Below are positions 8,748 to 19,461 of a stretch of 23,613 nt of DNA, in pieces; the first letter of the stretch is position 1; every line of letters starts with the position of its first letter. Under the pieces are notes generated by a model. That model did no database searches. It was not told where the DNA came from and saw nothing but the letters and a program-made list of their open reading frames with translations. The DNA comes from Pelargonium cotyledonis (taxonomy: Eukaryota; Streptophyta; Magnoliopsida; Geraniales; Geraniaceae), in NCBI GenBank assembly GCA_036897625.1, contig JAYMTA010000858.1, forward strand, positions 1 through 23,613. The letters are read 5' to 3'. The position numbers were made by a program, and so were the translations under genes.

Positions 8748-11700
8748 ATGGGGTGGATCGGAGAGACCGTACACTCAATCAAATCGATTCAGATCAGGCA
8801 ATGTCTCTCCCAAGTTATCAGTCTCGGTCTGTGCTCTTCCTTTTCATTTCTCTGTCCACATTTCTGTGTTTGGGTCGACTTGAGAACTTGTACTCGTGTA
8901 ATCTGTTGCTGATTCATGTCACCCAATTCTAATTTTGATATGTTCTTAACTGGGAAAGCTTCATCTCTTGTGCGATTGTGTCAGTTGATTTTGGATTTTA
9001 TCTAAAACTGAGTTTTTTTCTTCTTCTGGGAGTTGATGATTTTGTTGTTATAGGTAATGTGAAACTCTGTATTTTTTTATTTTCAAGCATAGCAATCACT
9101 AAAGAATTGTCTTGGTTGAAAAAATGTTTCAATGTTCACCCAAATTGAAAATATTGGAAGACAATAGCTCGCAAATTTTATTTGTAGAAGTGGATTAAAG
9201 TTTTTTTTATTTATTGCAAGTTGGAATGGATAGAGTGTAACATACATTATAGTTTGCCTTGTGATAAACTGACAGGGTTGTGTTGTTTGGTGATTTATTG
9301 TGCCTGGCTTTCTTATGCAACCACCTATGAGTATGACATAATAAACCAAACCATGTGTTTGTGTGCAATTGAACCATTGACTGATGGGTTTCTTTTCTAT
9401 AGATGTTGGAAGTTAAAATTAGTGTCAAACTTATTACTCCCTCCATCCTAAAATGAGTGTTTTGAGTTTCATTTTGAGAAAATTTGAGGAGAAATTAGAT
9501 AATTTTGTTCGTTTCTTTTTTTAACCCCATGAACATGTATTGTAACAAGTCGAAGGATACTGACAACTTATTACAGGGATACTATTGGTAACTCATGCAT
9601 AACTACTTTTCTGAAATGAAAACAAGACACTCGTTTTCGGACAAAAATGTAAGAGAAACAACACACTCATTGTGAGATGAATGGAGCATTATTTATCAAA
9701 TCGAAGTATTATTCTATTGTGCCCTATGAATTCATTGTAAAGTTCAATTGATGATCATCAAGAAAGAAACAAGATCAATTAACAAAGAGAAAAGTCACAG
9801 ATTTAACAGTTAAAAATTTCTTCTTTTGTCTTGGGCTTGTCAGTTTGTGATATAAGAATTGATGTTTACTTTCATATTCTTTTTCAGGTATGATTATCTC
9901 ATCAGCCCTGATTATATGGAAAGGATTAATGTGTATAACTGGTAGTGAATCACCTGTTGTAGTTGTGCTCTCTGGGAGCATGGAACCTGGCTTCCAAAGA
10001 GTGAGTCACTAGTTTCATTAAAAAAAATATGTGTTCGAACTCCCAACTTTTGTCCAGTTGGCTTTTATATTCAGTCTTTTGAATAAGTTAAATCATAAAT
10101 CATTGTGTTTTCTTGTATTGCATCAGACTGATTAGTTCAATTTCTGCTATCATGGATTAATATAACATCTACAATTGCCATTTAATGTTACTTGAAAATG
10201 TGTAAATAGTTCAAAATCTATCGAAGGAGAAAGAACTTGGTAATTGTTGATAACTTGAAATTACTTTGTAAGTTCACAATATGAATATTTTGAAATAATT
10301 AAAAATACCTGTTTTGTAGTATATGGTAGGTGGGGTGTGGGTTTTAGGACAAGTTGTTTTATATTATTGCTGATAAGAATACCTAAAGGCCATTATCATG
10401 TTTCTGTAACCTGTATGTGTGTCTGAGTTTGTTTATATAATTACAGCAAAACTGATTCTTAGTTTCTCATGATCTCTAATTTCCTCATTCTCTTGCAGGG
10501 TGACATATTGTTCTTGTGTATGAATGATGATCCTATTCGTACAGGAGAAATTGTAGTGTTCAATGTAGATGTATGCTATTTTTCCTCCTATCCATCTGTT
10601 GTTCTCATTTGCTTTTTCTAGTTTTATCATTCTCTCTATGTCCCAAAATGAGTACCCACTTTCTAAGTTTTGTAAAATTGAAGGATAAATTAGTTTGGAT
10701 TGGGTTTTCCCTTTAATACCCCCATGTGCTCTTGTTGTTACAATCTCAAAGGGTAATAACTATCTTTTCCTAGGGATATTGTTATTAATTCATGTATCAC
10801 CAACTAACCAAAAAAGGAAAGTGCACTCATTTTGGGACAAAGGGAGTAATACGTTATCTCTCATTTAGCAAATAGCACTTTTTTGTTTCTTGACCCTTAT
10901 AACAATTATCAGAACATCCAGCTTACAGTATTGTTGAATTGAATTGGATGTTTTGACAGAATATGCATTTCAGTACGAAATTTGAAGTTCTTGTTTCGTG
11001 CTTCTTTTTCAATCCCTTTCAAATAGGGTTAATATATAATGCAAAGACACCTTTGCATATGACATCCACCAAGTATTTTACTTATACATTGCTCATGTTT
11101 GCATCCTTATCTGCTTTGCTGATTATCTTCTGTGCATGGTATAGGGTCGCGACATTCCAATTGTTCATCGAGTGATTAAGGTAACAGTTTTGGAGGAGCT
11201 CTTTTATGGTACCAGTTGAAGCCCATTTATTTTGATAACATAGATAGGTTTACCCCCTAGATGGATTGTCCTTTGCACATATACTGTAACAATATTGGTA
11301 GAATTAACTGTATTTAAATTTTTTGGTGATATGGAAAGTGGATGCAATTAGTTGCTACTCCTTTGTATGTGTCTAAATATTTTAGGCTTGCAAATTCAAA
11401 GGATTAACACATTCTTGTTGTTCATTATTCAGTTCGTCAAGTTTATTTAGATGGTTTACTTTTAATAACAAATGTGTATTATTTTGGTTTATCTTTTTCA
11501 GGTTCATGAGCACCAAGATACTGGAGAAGTTGATCTACTCACAAAAGGTACAATAACATAATTTTATCTAGGAAATGCAAGTGTGGAGTGGCTAACTTTT
11601 GTTCACTTTTCATTTGTCACCGCTATATGTTATTGTATCATATTTTGTAAATGATGAAAGGGAAGGAAAGAAAATGTTATTTCCTTTTGGGATTGAGCTT

Positions 11701-12804
11701 GTGCGAATCTTAATTAGCAAGAACATGGTTATGAAGTTTAAACACATCCAAACTGCCAAGTACTTACATTTTCTGTATCTACTATGTACATTCCTTGCTG
11801 TTACTAGTAACTATTGTAAATATACTGTACGATTAGTAATTTCACTTTCTAATTTCCTTCATTCTTGATTGAATAATTTTTCAGGAGATGCTAATGATGA
11901 AGATGACATAACTTTGTACCATCCAGGTCAACGTTGGCTGAACCGGCACCATATCATGGGAAAAGCTGTTGGGTAAATTAAAACAAACTTACCTGAAAAC
12001 ATATATATATATACATCTTTTTTGCAACTATCACCTTTACATTGAAATTTTTCTAAAGACATCATTTAAGAGCTATGAATTGAAGTATAAGCAGAATGTA
12101 AATCTAATTTTATTTCTTATGAAATGTCATGGATAGATTAACACATGACAGAAACGCCATAACTTGGACTCTGGATGCATTGTCCCATGGCTTGATATTT
12201 TACACACACACACACTGTATTACCCAATCGATGTAGTATCTATGATTATACAAACATGAAGCTCTTTAAACAAGTGTTTGAAATAAGAAAATCTAATAGA
12301 AGAGATTGTAGCCTTTTCATTTATCAGCAATGGCTTATTATTCTTTTCCATGCATCATGTCAATCTTCATTTAACCAATTAACCCTTTTAACCCTTTAGG
12401 ATGAGTGGAAATTTTGTCCATTTCTCTGCATGGTCTCTCTCACTCTTTAAGATCCAAATGATTTACCAGTGTCAGTCGCCTTTTCAGGTTCTTGCCTTAT
12501 GTTGGTTATATGACGATTATCATGACTGAAAAGCCAATTCTCAAGGTATGACATTCTAATGGGATTTCAGAGTTTTTATAAAAAGATGCAGTTTTTTTTT
12601 TTTTAATTTCCTTTTGGCAGATGATTGAGGAGCCTAAGAAGAGATTTGATGTCTCATGTCTAACACATCATAAAAACACAAAAAACTGTGTGTTTTTACA
12701 TAGCATAAACATTAAATGGATTAAAAATGGTGACTTGTGTGTTTCTGTTGCAGTATATACTTGTAGGTGCACTGGGAATGCTGATCATAATGGCCAAGGA
12801 CTAA
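8748..12804 (+). CDS. SEC11: SEC11, catalytic subunit of the ER signal peptidase complex
   Basis: Eight coding exons: 8748-8826, 9888-10000, 10499-10570, 11145-11180, 11502-11547, 11885-11972, 12488-12545, 12754-12804 (543 bases, 180 residues), all GT-AG and in phase. It is the serine protease that removes signal peptides from proteins entering the ER. Order: short N-terminus ([10 protein letters not shown]), one membrane segment at about 23-44, [17 protein letters not shown] (50-66) with catalytic Ser57, [16 protein letters not shown] (85-100) with His96, [11 protein letters not shown] (113-123) with the third active-site Asp at D122 by alignment to the human SEC11A spacing, then [20 protein letters not shown] and a C-terminal hydrophobic stretch ([16 protein letters not shown]). 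Length is typical. The ATG is the first in frame with the family N-terminus. GDAN replaces the usual GDNN. Introns 1 and 3 carry Stowaway-like MITEs. Confidence 0.96.
9437..9689. mobile_element. Stowaway-type MITE inside SEC11 intron 1
   Basis: It starts CTCCCTCCATCCTAAAATGA after TA (9435-9436) and ends near GAGATGAATGGAGCAT before TA (9690-9691). Further CACTC(A/G)TT motifs lie near the right end. The right terminus is diverged, so the exact end is uncertain by a few bases. The interior differs from the 1127 and 22390 copies, so it is another subfamily. Confidence 0.65.
10632..10846. mobile_element. Stowaway-type MITE inside SEC11 intron 3
   Basis: Left end CTCTCTATGTCCCAAAATGA and right end TCATTTTGGGACAAAGGGAG are inverted copies (ATGTCCCAAAATGAGT against TTTGTCCCAAAATGAGT). 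TA follows the right end (10847-10848), while the left TA has mutated. About 215 bp, non-coding, starting 62 bases after the exon 3 donor. Confidence 0.75.
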
Positions 12805-13044
12805 TGAAGTAGTTAAGTTTTCAGATGTGATATTAATCATTTTTATTTACATAGAAGGAACAAAAAAATCTTGACATGCTCAACCATCACAGAATTAATT
12901 GTGTTTAAATAAAATAATACCAGCAGTTGATAAATTGATCCCTGAGTCAGATGCATTGTTTTTAATTGCAGTACTAGGTTGGTTGCTGTTAACTCAACTG
13001 ATACAGTAATTGCTATTTGCCTTTTGTTACAGATCTCACATCAC
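12805..13044. other. SEC11 3' UTR and downstream flank
   Basis: AT-rich sequence after the SEC11 stop, with AATAAAATAA at about 12908 as a candidate near-upstream polyadenylation signal. Nothing else is seen. Confidence 0.4.
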
Positions 13045-13190
13045 GCATAATCTATTTATAAGAATACGATTGTAATGTTACATATACATTCACAACAATG
13101 TAGGATAATCTTTGTATAGCATAATCTATTTATAAGAATACGATTGTAATGTTACATAAACATTCACAACAATGTAGGATACTCTTGTAT
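13045..13190. repeat. 74-bp tandem duplication downstream of SEC11
   Basis: GCATAATCTATTTATAAGAA begins at 13045 and again at 13119. The units continue in parallel through CGATTGTAATGTTACAT(A)(T/A)ACATTCACAACAATGTAGGAT with only a few differences. It may lie in the SEC11 3' UTR or just beyond it. Confidence 0.9.
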
Positions 13191-13221
13191 GAGTTTTTTA
13201 TATCTATTTTGAAAACATTTA

Positions 13222-13401
13222 CTCTTTTTGTTTCAAAATAAGTTTCTTATATCTATTTTGAAAAGAATTAAGGAAAAATTAGTTAGAATCTTTCATTTTT
13301 TCATGTATGAGTTGTAACAAACTCGCTGGATAATAACTTACCGTAACTAACTTCAAGAACGGAAAGTATGACTCATTTTGGACACTTATGTAAGGATAGA
13401 G
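13222..13401. mobile_element. Degenerate Stowaway-like MITE
   Basis: It starts CTCTTTTTGTTTCAAAATAA after TA and ends CTTATGTAAGGATAGAG before TA (13402-13403), with GACTCATTTTGGACACTTAT just inside. The interior (GAAAAGAATTAAGGAAAAAT) resembles the intron 3 element (AAATTGAAGGATAAATTAG). About 180 bp, eroded termini. Confidence 0.5.
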
Positions 13402-14636
13402 TACCATTTAAATGATATCTTTGCTCAAGCTCAATCGACACGAGCAATCTTAAGAACTTGAAACAAGCTGAATTCAAATTCATACATGTATTATGTATAT
13501 TCTTCTTCGTCAACTACCTACATAAGCATATCAACTCAATGCATCATATGAAACATAGAGCTAACTTATAGAAGTTACAGTTAAATTATATGGCTCATCA
13601 TATCATATAGATGTATCAAATAAATGACATCCTGCCTGTCCAGTTCCGGCGGTAAAAGCTATATATGTATGCACAGATAGAGATATTACCCATAATCCAT
13701 ATTAAAACCTATGAAGTGCTGTCCATCTGGTAATTCCAGAAGGTTCCCATGCATTTTCTCTTCCCACAAATAAACATCAAGTTGCTAACAAGTAACATCG
13801 ATTGGGAAATCTGCAACATAGAAAAAGACAGACTCTAAAAACAAGTTCTTATAGCTTATCAAAAAAAAAAAAAAAAACAAGTTCTTTATACATATATATA
13901 GCAACAGGAAATGTTTCTTCCATGTACCAAACATGTACCCATTGGTACATGTCTTTTACATGTATTTTCTTCAACCAATAAATCTATGCATACAAATTGT
14001 CTTATTTCAAAATGAAAAATGAGGGCTAACTCCCCTACATCCAAGTCGCAAAAAGTACTGACTGAATCATGGATAGAGAGTCACTGCACTAAAGGAAGGT
14101 TACCAAGTATACCAAGTTGAAAAAGAATTCCATATGTACTATTTTTTTTTCATATATTGCAGAACCAAATGCATACTACATATAAACAGTGATGGATAAA
14201 CACCAAATCCACTCCACTTTGCAATCTATGAGTTACAGGGCATCTTATTACAGCAACACGTGGTAATAACAAACAGCACATCTTACAGCAACAATGTTGC
14301 AACAAGAGTCTTACAAGAATGTAATGATTGCAAACGGCATATATGCTGGCTATTGATTTAACATACCAGAACCAAGCCACACAACTGATATATAGATAAA
14401 CTATCAATAACACTCAACCAGTCAACCATGAACCAAGGAGGACCTCCCAGATGGATACTTATTCAAGGCAATTTGATTGGGAATAAGATGAATTCAGTTC
14501 CTCAGCAATGTCAAGGTTTTAACTTTAAGCCACAAAAATTGGCATGCATAAGGCTGAGCCACTAGGACAAAATAACTTACTAAGCATCAAATAAACTAAT
14601 ATAATAAGAAGAGAGATTGAACCTTGAAACAAGTCA
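13402..14636. other. Intergenic region between the convergent SEC11 and DnaJ49-like genes
   Basis: No gene is seen. It contains an A-run (13861-13877) and a perfect 10-bp stem (CATGTACCAA 13921-13930, TTGGTACATG 13942-13951, 11-base loop). The last 200-300 bases should be the 3' UTR of the J-protein gene, which runs leftwards. Confidence 0.5.
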
Positions 14637-15710
14637 TCAAGCTGGTGTCTCAAAATTCCGCAGCATCTCACAATGTGGTGTCTCGTGAACCAAACCCCAC
14701 TGTTTCCGCTGCAACTCCATACGACAATTCTGTGCCAGAATATTGAAGTAGTCCTGTTCAACTGTGTTTTCTAGTGCCACACGTTCCGGACTATTATACG
14801 GATACTCTCGCTCAAAAGTTGTAGTCTTCACGTAGTAGTTTACACCCTTTGGAGTAGTAAACCGATATTGATAAGGATGAGACCTCGAGAGTGCATAGAT
14901 GGGCTCCGAGGAAGGGAAGAAACTCAAAAACAGAACCAGCAGAACCGGCAGCAACTGGATTAGCGCACGTAAATTGAACCCTCCAGAGCCATTATCATCC
15001 ATCCTCTGACCCATTCCAGTTCCAAAACTGAAACCCCGAAACTGAGTGGTTTGACCCATGCCACCAAAGAAGTTCCTAAAGATCTCATCAGCATCAATAT
15101 CAGCCTCATAAAACCCACCATTGAAGTGCGCTCCTCTCCTAGCTGCCCTTCTCTCATAGACAGGCTCCTCGGACCCAGTAAGATCATACTTTTTCTTGTT
15201 CTCCTCATTGCCAAGACACTGAAATGCCTTCGACACTGCTTTAAAGGCTTCCTCAGCTCCAGGTGCCTTGTTCTTATCAGGGTGAACTTTCAGAGACAAT
15301 TTCCTATAGGCTTTTCGGACATCCTCCACGGAGCAAGATTTTTCCACCCCTAATAACTCATAATAATCCTTCTTCTTCCTAATTTCCCGCACAATAGCAA
15401 TTTGCTCATCTGTATACGCCACAGAGGCTGATGAGGAAGCCGGAGGCGACCCGGTTTTGGGTACCCTGTGCCGAACAGAAGATTGATCGGAAGGCTTCAC
15501 TGGAGACGACCCAGATGACCCATCGCCGTCCGGAGCCAGATTCTCGTCAGACTCCCGCTTAATTGCCGACAATAGGTCATCGACGGGTAGCGTCGGATCG
15601 AGACGACGAGCTTTAGTGATGAACTTGAGAGCTCGATCTCGATCCCCAGCTTGAAGCGCTTCTTTACCGATCCTCAACGATCTCAAAGCATCATCTTTGT
15701 TCCCATCCAT
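14637..15710 (-). CDS. DnaJ49-like J-domain protein with DUF1977 (DNAJB12/B14 family), ER membrane co-chaperone
   Basis: Uninterrupted 357-residue frame. It is a type III J-protein that recruits Hsp70 through its HPD motif; animal relatives DNAJB12/B14 sit in the ER membrane with the J-domain in the cytosol and serve ER-associated degradation, and the plant role is inferred from that. Visible: a helical N-terminal segment starting MDGNKDDALR with a TPR-like KARRLDP (33-39); a low-complexity Ser/Pro-rich linker (about 60-100); J-domain DYYELLGVEK...AYRKLSLKVHPDKNK (115-180, HPD at 143-145); a Gly/Phe-rich stretch FFGGMGQTTQFRGFSFG (214-230); one membrane helix LIQLLPVLLVLFLSFF (250-265); and the C-terminal DUF1977 domain SHPYQYRFTTPKGVNYYV ... 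TPHCEMLRNF (277-353). The start is the first ATG in frame and matches MDGNKDDA of plant homologues. A 5' UTR intron is likely. Convergent with SEC11, which also serves the ER. Confidence 0.96.
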   Translation of the reverse strand: MDGNKDDALRSLRIGKEALQAGDRDRALKFITKARRLDPTLPVDDLLSAIKRESDENLAPDGDGSSGSSPVKPSDQSSVRHRVPKTGSPPASSSASVAYTDEQIAIVREIRKKKDYYELLGVEKSCSVEDVRKAYRKLSLKVHPDKNKAPGAEEAFKAVSKAFQCLGNEENKKKYDLTGSEEPVYERRAARRGAHFNGGFYEADIDADEIFRNFFGGMGQTTQFRGFSFGTGMGQRMDDNGSGGFNLRALIQLLPVLLVLFLSFFPSSEPIYALSRSHPYQYRFTTPKGVNYYVKTTTFEREYPYNSPERVALENTVEQDYFNILAQNCRMELQRKQWGLVHETPHCEMLRNFETPA

Positions 15711-15750
15711 GTTCAATCGACACAAAAATTTCTAAAACTAGAAATGAACC

Positions 15751-15931
15751 CTAAGAAAATCGAGGAAAGAACAAAAATTTGGGGATTACGAATGCGAATT
15801 CATGAACCCTATTTTGAGGGTATTGGGATTGACGGATGTTTGATGAAAATAAAAAGAAGAAAAAGCAATCACACAATTGATCGATTAAACATGAGCAACA
15901 TAAAATAAGTGAATTGGGAAAATGAACTCAC
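15751..15931 (-). other. Probable intron in the 5' UTR of the DnaJ49-like gene
   Basis: On the minus strand CCA|GTGAGTTCATT (donor at 15931) and TTTTCTTAG|GG (acceptor at 15751) bracket 181 AT-rich bases just upstream of the start codon. An alternative acceptor AG lies closer to the ATG. Inferred from splice motifs only. Confidence 0.5.
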
Positions 15932-15962
15932 TGGATTGGAATTGATGTATGCGACCAAACAA

Positions 15963-15971
15963 TTAGGGTTT
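15963..15971 (-). promoter_or_regulatory. Telo-box upstream of the DnaJ49-like gene
   Basis: Perfect AAACCCTAA on the minus strand, 253 bases upstream of the start codon and upstream of the putative leader intron, so near the expected transcription start. This motif is common at plant housekeeping promoters. Confidence 0.55.
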
Positions 15972-16675
15972 GGTGTCGACGATGGAGAGAGCGCACTATG
16001 AAGACATGGTTGTGGTTTTAGCTTTACACGGAAATGTCGCACTTTGCTATGTATAGATCGCCTCTTCTGGAAGATACCCTTGTTTGGGTTCTTGCAAATT
16101 CGCGCTCCAATCTTCGACTGCGGCTTCTTAATTCGGCAATACGTACATGTGTTATTTTTTATTATTTTAACATTATTTTTCTTGTGAATACAGTAACCTT
16201 ATTTACGGTGTTATTTGACGACCCGTTTCACATCGGTCACGTGAGGGGGACGTTTCGAAGGCTCTAAACATACTTGAATTTGGCCGAGTGTTGGGACCGT
16301 ACTTCGTGGAGAGGAACGAAGTTGAGATAGAGTTGTCGGCAACAATTTGACTTAAACGTGCAGTACAATGTGGAAAGTGATCGATGAACAAAACAACGTC
16401 TAAATTAGACTTCGAAATTGTGTAAAAAAGTTTTTGTAAATGACACATTAAATTTGGTCTCAGAGAACACACATGTGTTGGTCGTGAATGTCAACCCACG
16501 GGCGCGGATTTCTGCCACGGTTGCAGCTATGGTTTTAATTGAATGACACTAGTATCTTCTCATGAATGTTACAATTTGAAGACATCATCTTAGCTTGATG
16601 TCTCCTCACATGCACAGCAGTCGTGGCTTGTGTTGGAGGACTCTCCACGATTGTGGAGGGAGCCCACAACCACGA
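15972..16675. other. Intergenic region upstream of the DnaJ49-like gene
   Basis: The first 100-200 bases are presumably its promoter. Beyond that, 16200-16670 has moderate GC and a few short open frames but no recognisable protein or RNA. Confidence 0.45.
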
Positions 16676-16927
16676 TAATGGCAGAGCCAGAAAAATGATC
16701 AAGAGGGGAGCAATTCAATTTTTTTACAAAAAAAAAAAAAAAACATTTGATTTGGGCTTGACTTTACTGGTATATGTTTGATTTAGGCTTTGTTGATATG
16801 AGTATTTTACTGGGTTGGGTTGACATTATAAAATATGTAAGAGTTTGGCAGCCGAGAAATATATCTTAAAACTTTCCAAATCTCAAAAGTTGGCATGGGC
16901 TGCGGCCGTTCCCTGCCTCCGCCACTG
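16676..16927. mobile_element. Candidate hAT-type MITE
   Basis: The left end AATGGCAGAGCCAG and the right end, whose reverse complement is CAGTGGCGGAGGCAGG, both resemble the CAGTGGCGGAGCCAG terminus of many non-autonomous plant hAT elements. Flanks AACCACGA (left) and TAACCACA (right) share AACCAC, compatible with an eroded 8-bp target duplication. About 252 bp, with an A-run (about 16729-16743) and no coding capacity. Confidence 0.5.
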
Positions 16928-17555
16928 TAACCACAACTTGTCTTTTGTCCTATTTGGCTCCAATTACCATTTTAATTTCTTTCGAGTTTTGGTTGATGTT
17001 TGTTCTTTAATGTTGCCGGCTCTTTTCAAGCTCATCTTTTGTCCAAATTTTCCTCAAAGACCCGACTGTCACTTATAATGCTTCTATTTTATGATGAGAC
17101 CAAATCGCTTCAGAAAAACACGCCTTGAATTCTTATTACTCAAAATATACTAACTATTCACTCATATATCATCAGTAACCAAACTTTATTCACTGCACCA
17201 ACCCTTAGCTGTATTACATATGCTTTTGCTGCCTCACAAACGAATTTGAGGTATATATTCCAAAAATTTAGCTGTATTTGAGAACACTAGCTATATGTTA
17301 CATTCACATTGCAAATTAAAAGAGTCCATGCATGATTTTCTAATTAACACCACCACAGCCTCTCAGAATTTAACATGGCGCAAGTCAATACATCAGATAA
17401 AACAACCTAAATTATGTACTAAAACTCAGTCATATGATGCTCCTCAAATAGCTGCAATCAAATCCTGAAATTCAAAGGTTATGTAGAGACATAAGTAACA
17501 CGAACATAACATATATACGAATCATACGATTAGAATTAGTCTAGACTTGAGAGAA
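16928..17555. other. Intergenic region and 3' UTR of the EG45-like gene
   Basis: AT-rich, no gene recognised. The 200 or so bases next to 17556 are probably the 3' UTR of the minus-strand EG45-like gene. Confidence 0.45.
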
Positions 17556-18068
17556 TTACATGGCGTATTCGACATTGATCTTGCCATTCTTGGTTCTGGA
17601 TATCGCATCAAAAGCCTTTTCGGACAAGAGCAAGGTCGCTGGACATGGATTCTTGTCACAAACATCAACAACATGTACAACAATGGAGCCACTTTTGCAT
17701 GGTCTGTTCACTCCACTGATGCACCTCATCCTGTATTTCCGACCGCACGCAGCTCCATTGTCCCAAACTCCATCGCTCGCCGCAACGAAGAACCCGCCTT
17801 CCGGAAACTGATCCTCCCTATAACCATTGCACATGGTTGCTGCAAATCAATAACATAACAACAACAACAACATTATCAACAACCTACATGCACAAAGCTC
17901 GAAACAAGAACATGCAGCTCAGATTGGAGCCTCGATTGTTACGCTTGCTGACTTACGTAGATAAGGAGGGCTATACGATGCTGCTGTTCCTATGTCACCA
18001 GAAACTAGAAGTTTTTGATGATCAACAGAACACAATGTCAGTACCAGAAGTACCATGAAAGGCTTCAT
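17556..18068 (-). CDS. Small secreted EG45-like domain / plant natriuretic peptide-like protein
   Basis: Two exons on the minus strand, 17957-18068 and 17556-17839 (396 bases, 131 residues), joined by a 117-bp GT-AG intron in phase 1. The product starts MKPFMVLLVLTLCSV, a signal peptide of about 24 residues, and then shows the EG45-like (expansin domain 1-type, double-psi beta-barrel) pattern: GTAASYSPPYLPTMCNGY, VWDNGAACGRKYRMRC (62-77), VVHVVDVCDKNPCPATLLLS (91-110), AFDAI and GKINVEYAM at the end. Six cysteines (41, 69, 77, 85, 98, 103) suit three disulfides. Length and layout match PNP-A (126 residues) and other EG45-like proteins, which are apoplastic and affect water/ion balance and defence signalling; enzymatic activity is not expected because expansin domain 2 is absent. 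The exact role of this member is unknown. Confidence 0.92.
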
Positions 18069-18119
18069 GTTTAAGGTTTGTTTTGAAGTGTGTTCTATGC
18101 AGATCTGTCAGGAAATGTG

Positions 18120-18126
18120 ATTTATA
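18120..18126 (-). promoter_or_regulatory. TATA box of the EG45-like gene
   Basis: TATAAAT on the minus strand, 51 bases before the start codon, implying a leader of only about 20 bases. Confidence 0.6.
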
Positions 18127-19461
18127 TGCAAATTATGGAAGCACATGTGACTGAATTTTTCATGAGTGGAGGTGGCAAAAATGGGCGGCTTGCTCCACTG
18201 TGCTCTTGTGACACGACTCTTCACTAATCCTCCATTTCCTTAAACTAATCCTCTTCTCATGCTAATTATTAAGATTTTTGTGATCATTTCTTGATGATTT
18301 TGATAAGATTTTATAGTGTCAAACCAAATCACGGGTTGGGAAAAAGGAAGTTGGTGTGGTTACGACAACTGTGAAAAAGATTATAGATTAATAGTTCCAT
18401 TAATTAGTGGTTCTTAATCATCTTGGCATGGTATGTTAATTATGTAATTAGTGGGCTTCAACTTGTGTTACATATGTTTTATATTACTTTACAGCACACT
18501 TCATTTTTGTGTGGTCCTAATTAGATTGCAAGCCTAGCCTTGCACTTTGTACGGCAAATAAAATAGATGTGTTTGATTTATATTACTAGTCCTTTTCATG
18601 TCAGCAGGATCTTAAAATAGTGTTTACTGTGACTAATGGTACCGGTTTCGAATTAAAAAATGTGAGGATATTTTAAGAAGTTCAAGAATTTAGCACACCC
18701 GTGGTGTGTTAATTTTACGAGATAATGTTAAAGAAATGTCACCTTGCTAATCTTATCTTTTAGCATTACATATTTTACGGTTTCTATTCTTCTCCCTTTC
18801 TCTATGCCTTTTTGAGAGTCGGGTAGAGTTTTTGGTTGGCTACAACTATTTTTGATTTTCAGACGGATGACACACTTTTGAGTTTGCATATGATAAATCG
18901 TGGTTTTTGTTGTTTTGACAGCAAATGCTTGCTTCGATATCAGGTTAATTAAGGTGTTGTTAAGGTTTGCATAGTGACATCAACGTAGATTAATGATAGT
19001 TTTTTTATTGTTGCGTACGCAAGGCAACAAGAGGTTGTTGGAATGAATGAGAAGATGGTTTGGGAGGTGGTGGTCTAGTCAGAACCGTTGGATCAACCTT
19101 TAAGTTTGGTGCTGAATCAGATGACAAACCTATATGGCTGTCTTAAGTTGAAAGTGTAATCGTTGTCAATTGTCTGTGCTTTTTAGGCTGAGGGAAATGA
19201 TTTCAGTGCTTTCAACTTGATTATTCTGATATAGTCATGATTTAGCTTGGTAGTATTAATATTTTTGTTTTCAAGTTGGATTGAAAATCAAATAATCCAC
19301 GAGTTAGTTACAATTTCAGCCTCTTTATTAGACTTGTCTTGATAGATTAACCTTCAAATCCCTATATTTATAATATAATTTTTGTTATCGTTACATTTGA
19401 AATAAATAAACTTTGCGTTTAAAAAAAGTCTTTACATAATTCCATCCATTACTTATTATCA
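18127..19461. other. Intergenic region between the EG45-like gene and the RRS1 pseudogene
   Basis: No gene recognised. A 32-codon open stretch around 19046-19145 (GGGGLVRTVGSTFKFGAE...) reads protein-like but matches nothing I know and has no start or continuation, so it could be a gene fragment or chance. Confidence 0.45.

Noticed and set aside
10033-10065. GTTCGAACTCCC as a possible tRNA T-arm
   Set aside because: No acceptor, D or anticodon arms can be folded around it; it lies inside SEC11 intron 2.
12621-12660. Exon-like stretch after a good acceptor (TTTGGCAG) in SEC11 intron 7
   Set aside because: Including it would disrupt the conserved join K-YILVGALG between exons 7 and 8, and no family member has residues there.
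16218-16232. TTTCACATCGG resembles the plant snRNA upstream element RTCCCACATCG
   Set aside because: The leading bases do not match, no TATA lies at the required spacing, and no snRNA follows. The core is common in plant repeats.
19046-19145. 32-codon protein-like open stretch
   Set aside because: No start, no family match and no continuation in adjacent frames; too short to call a gene.
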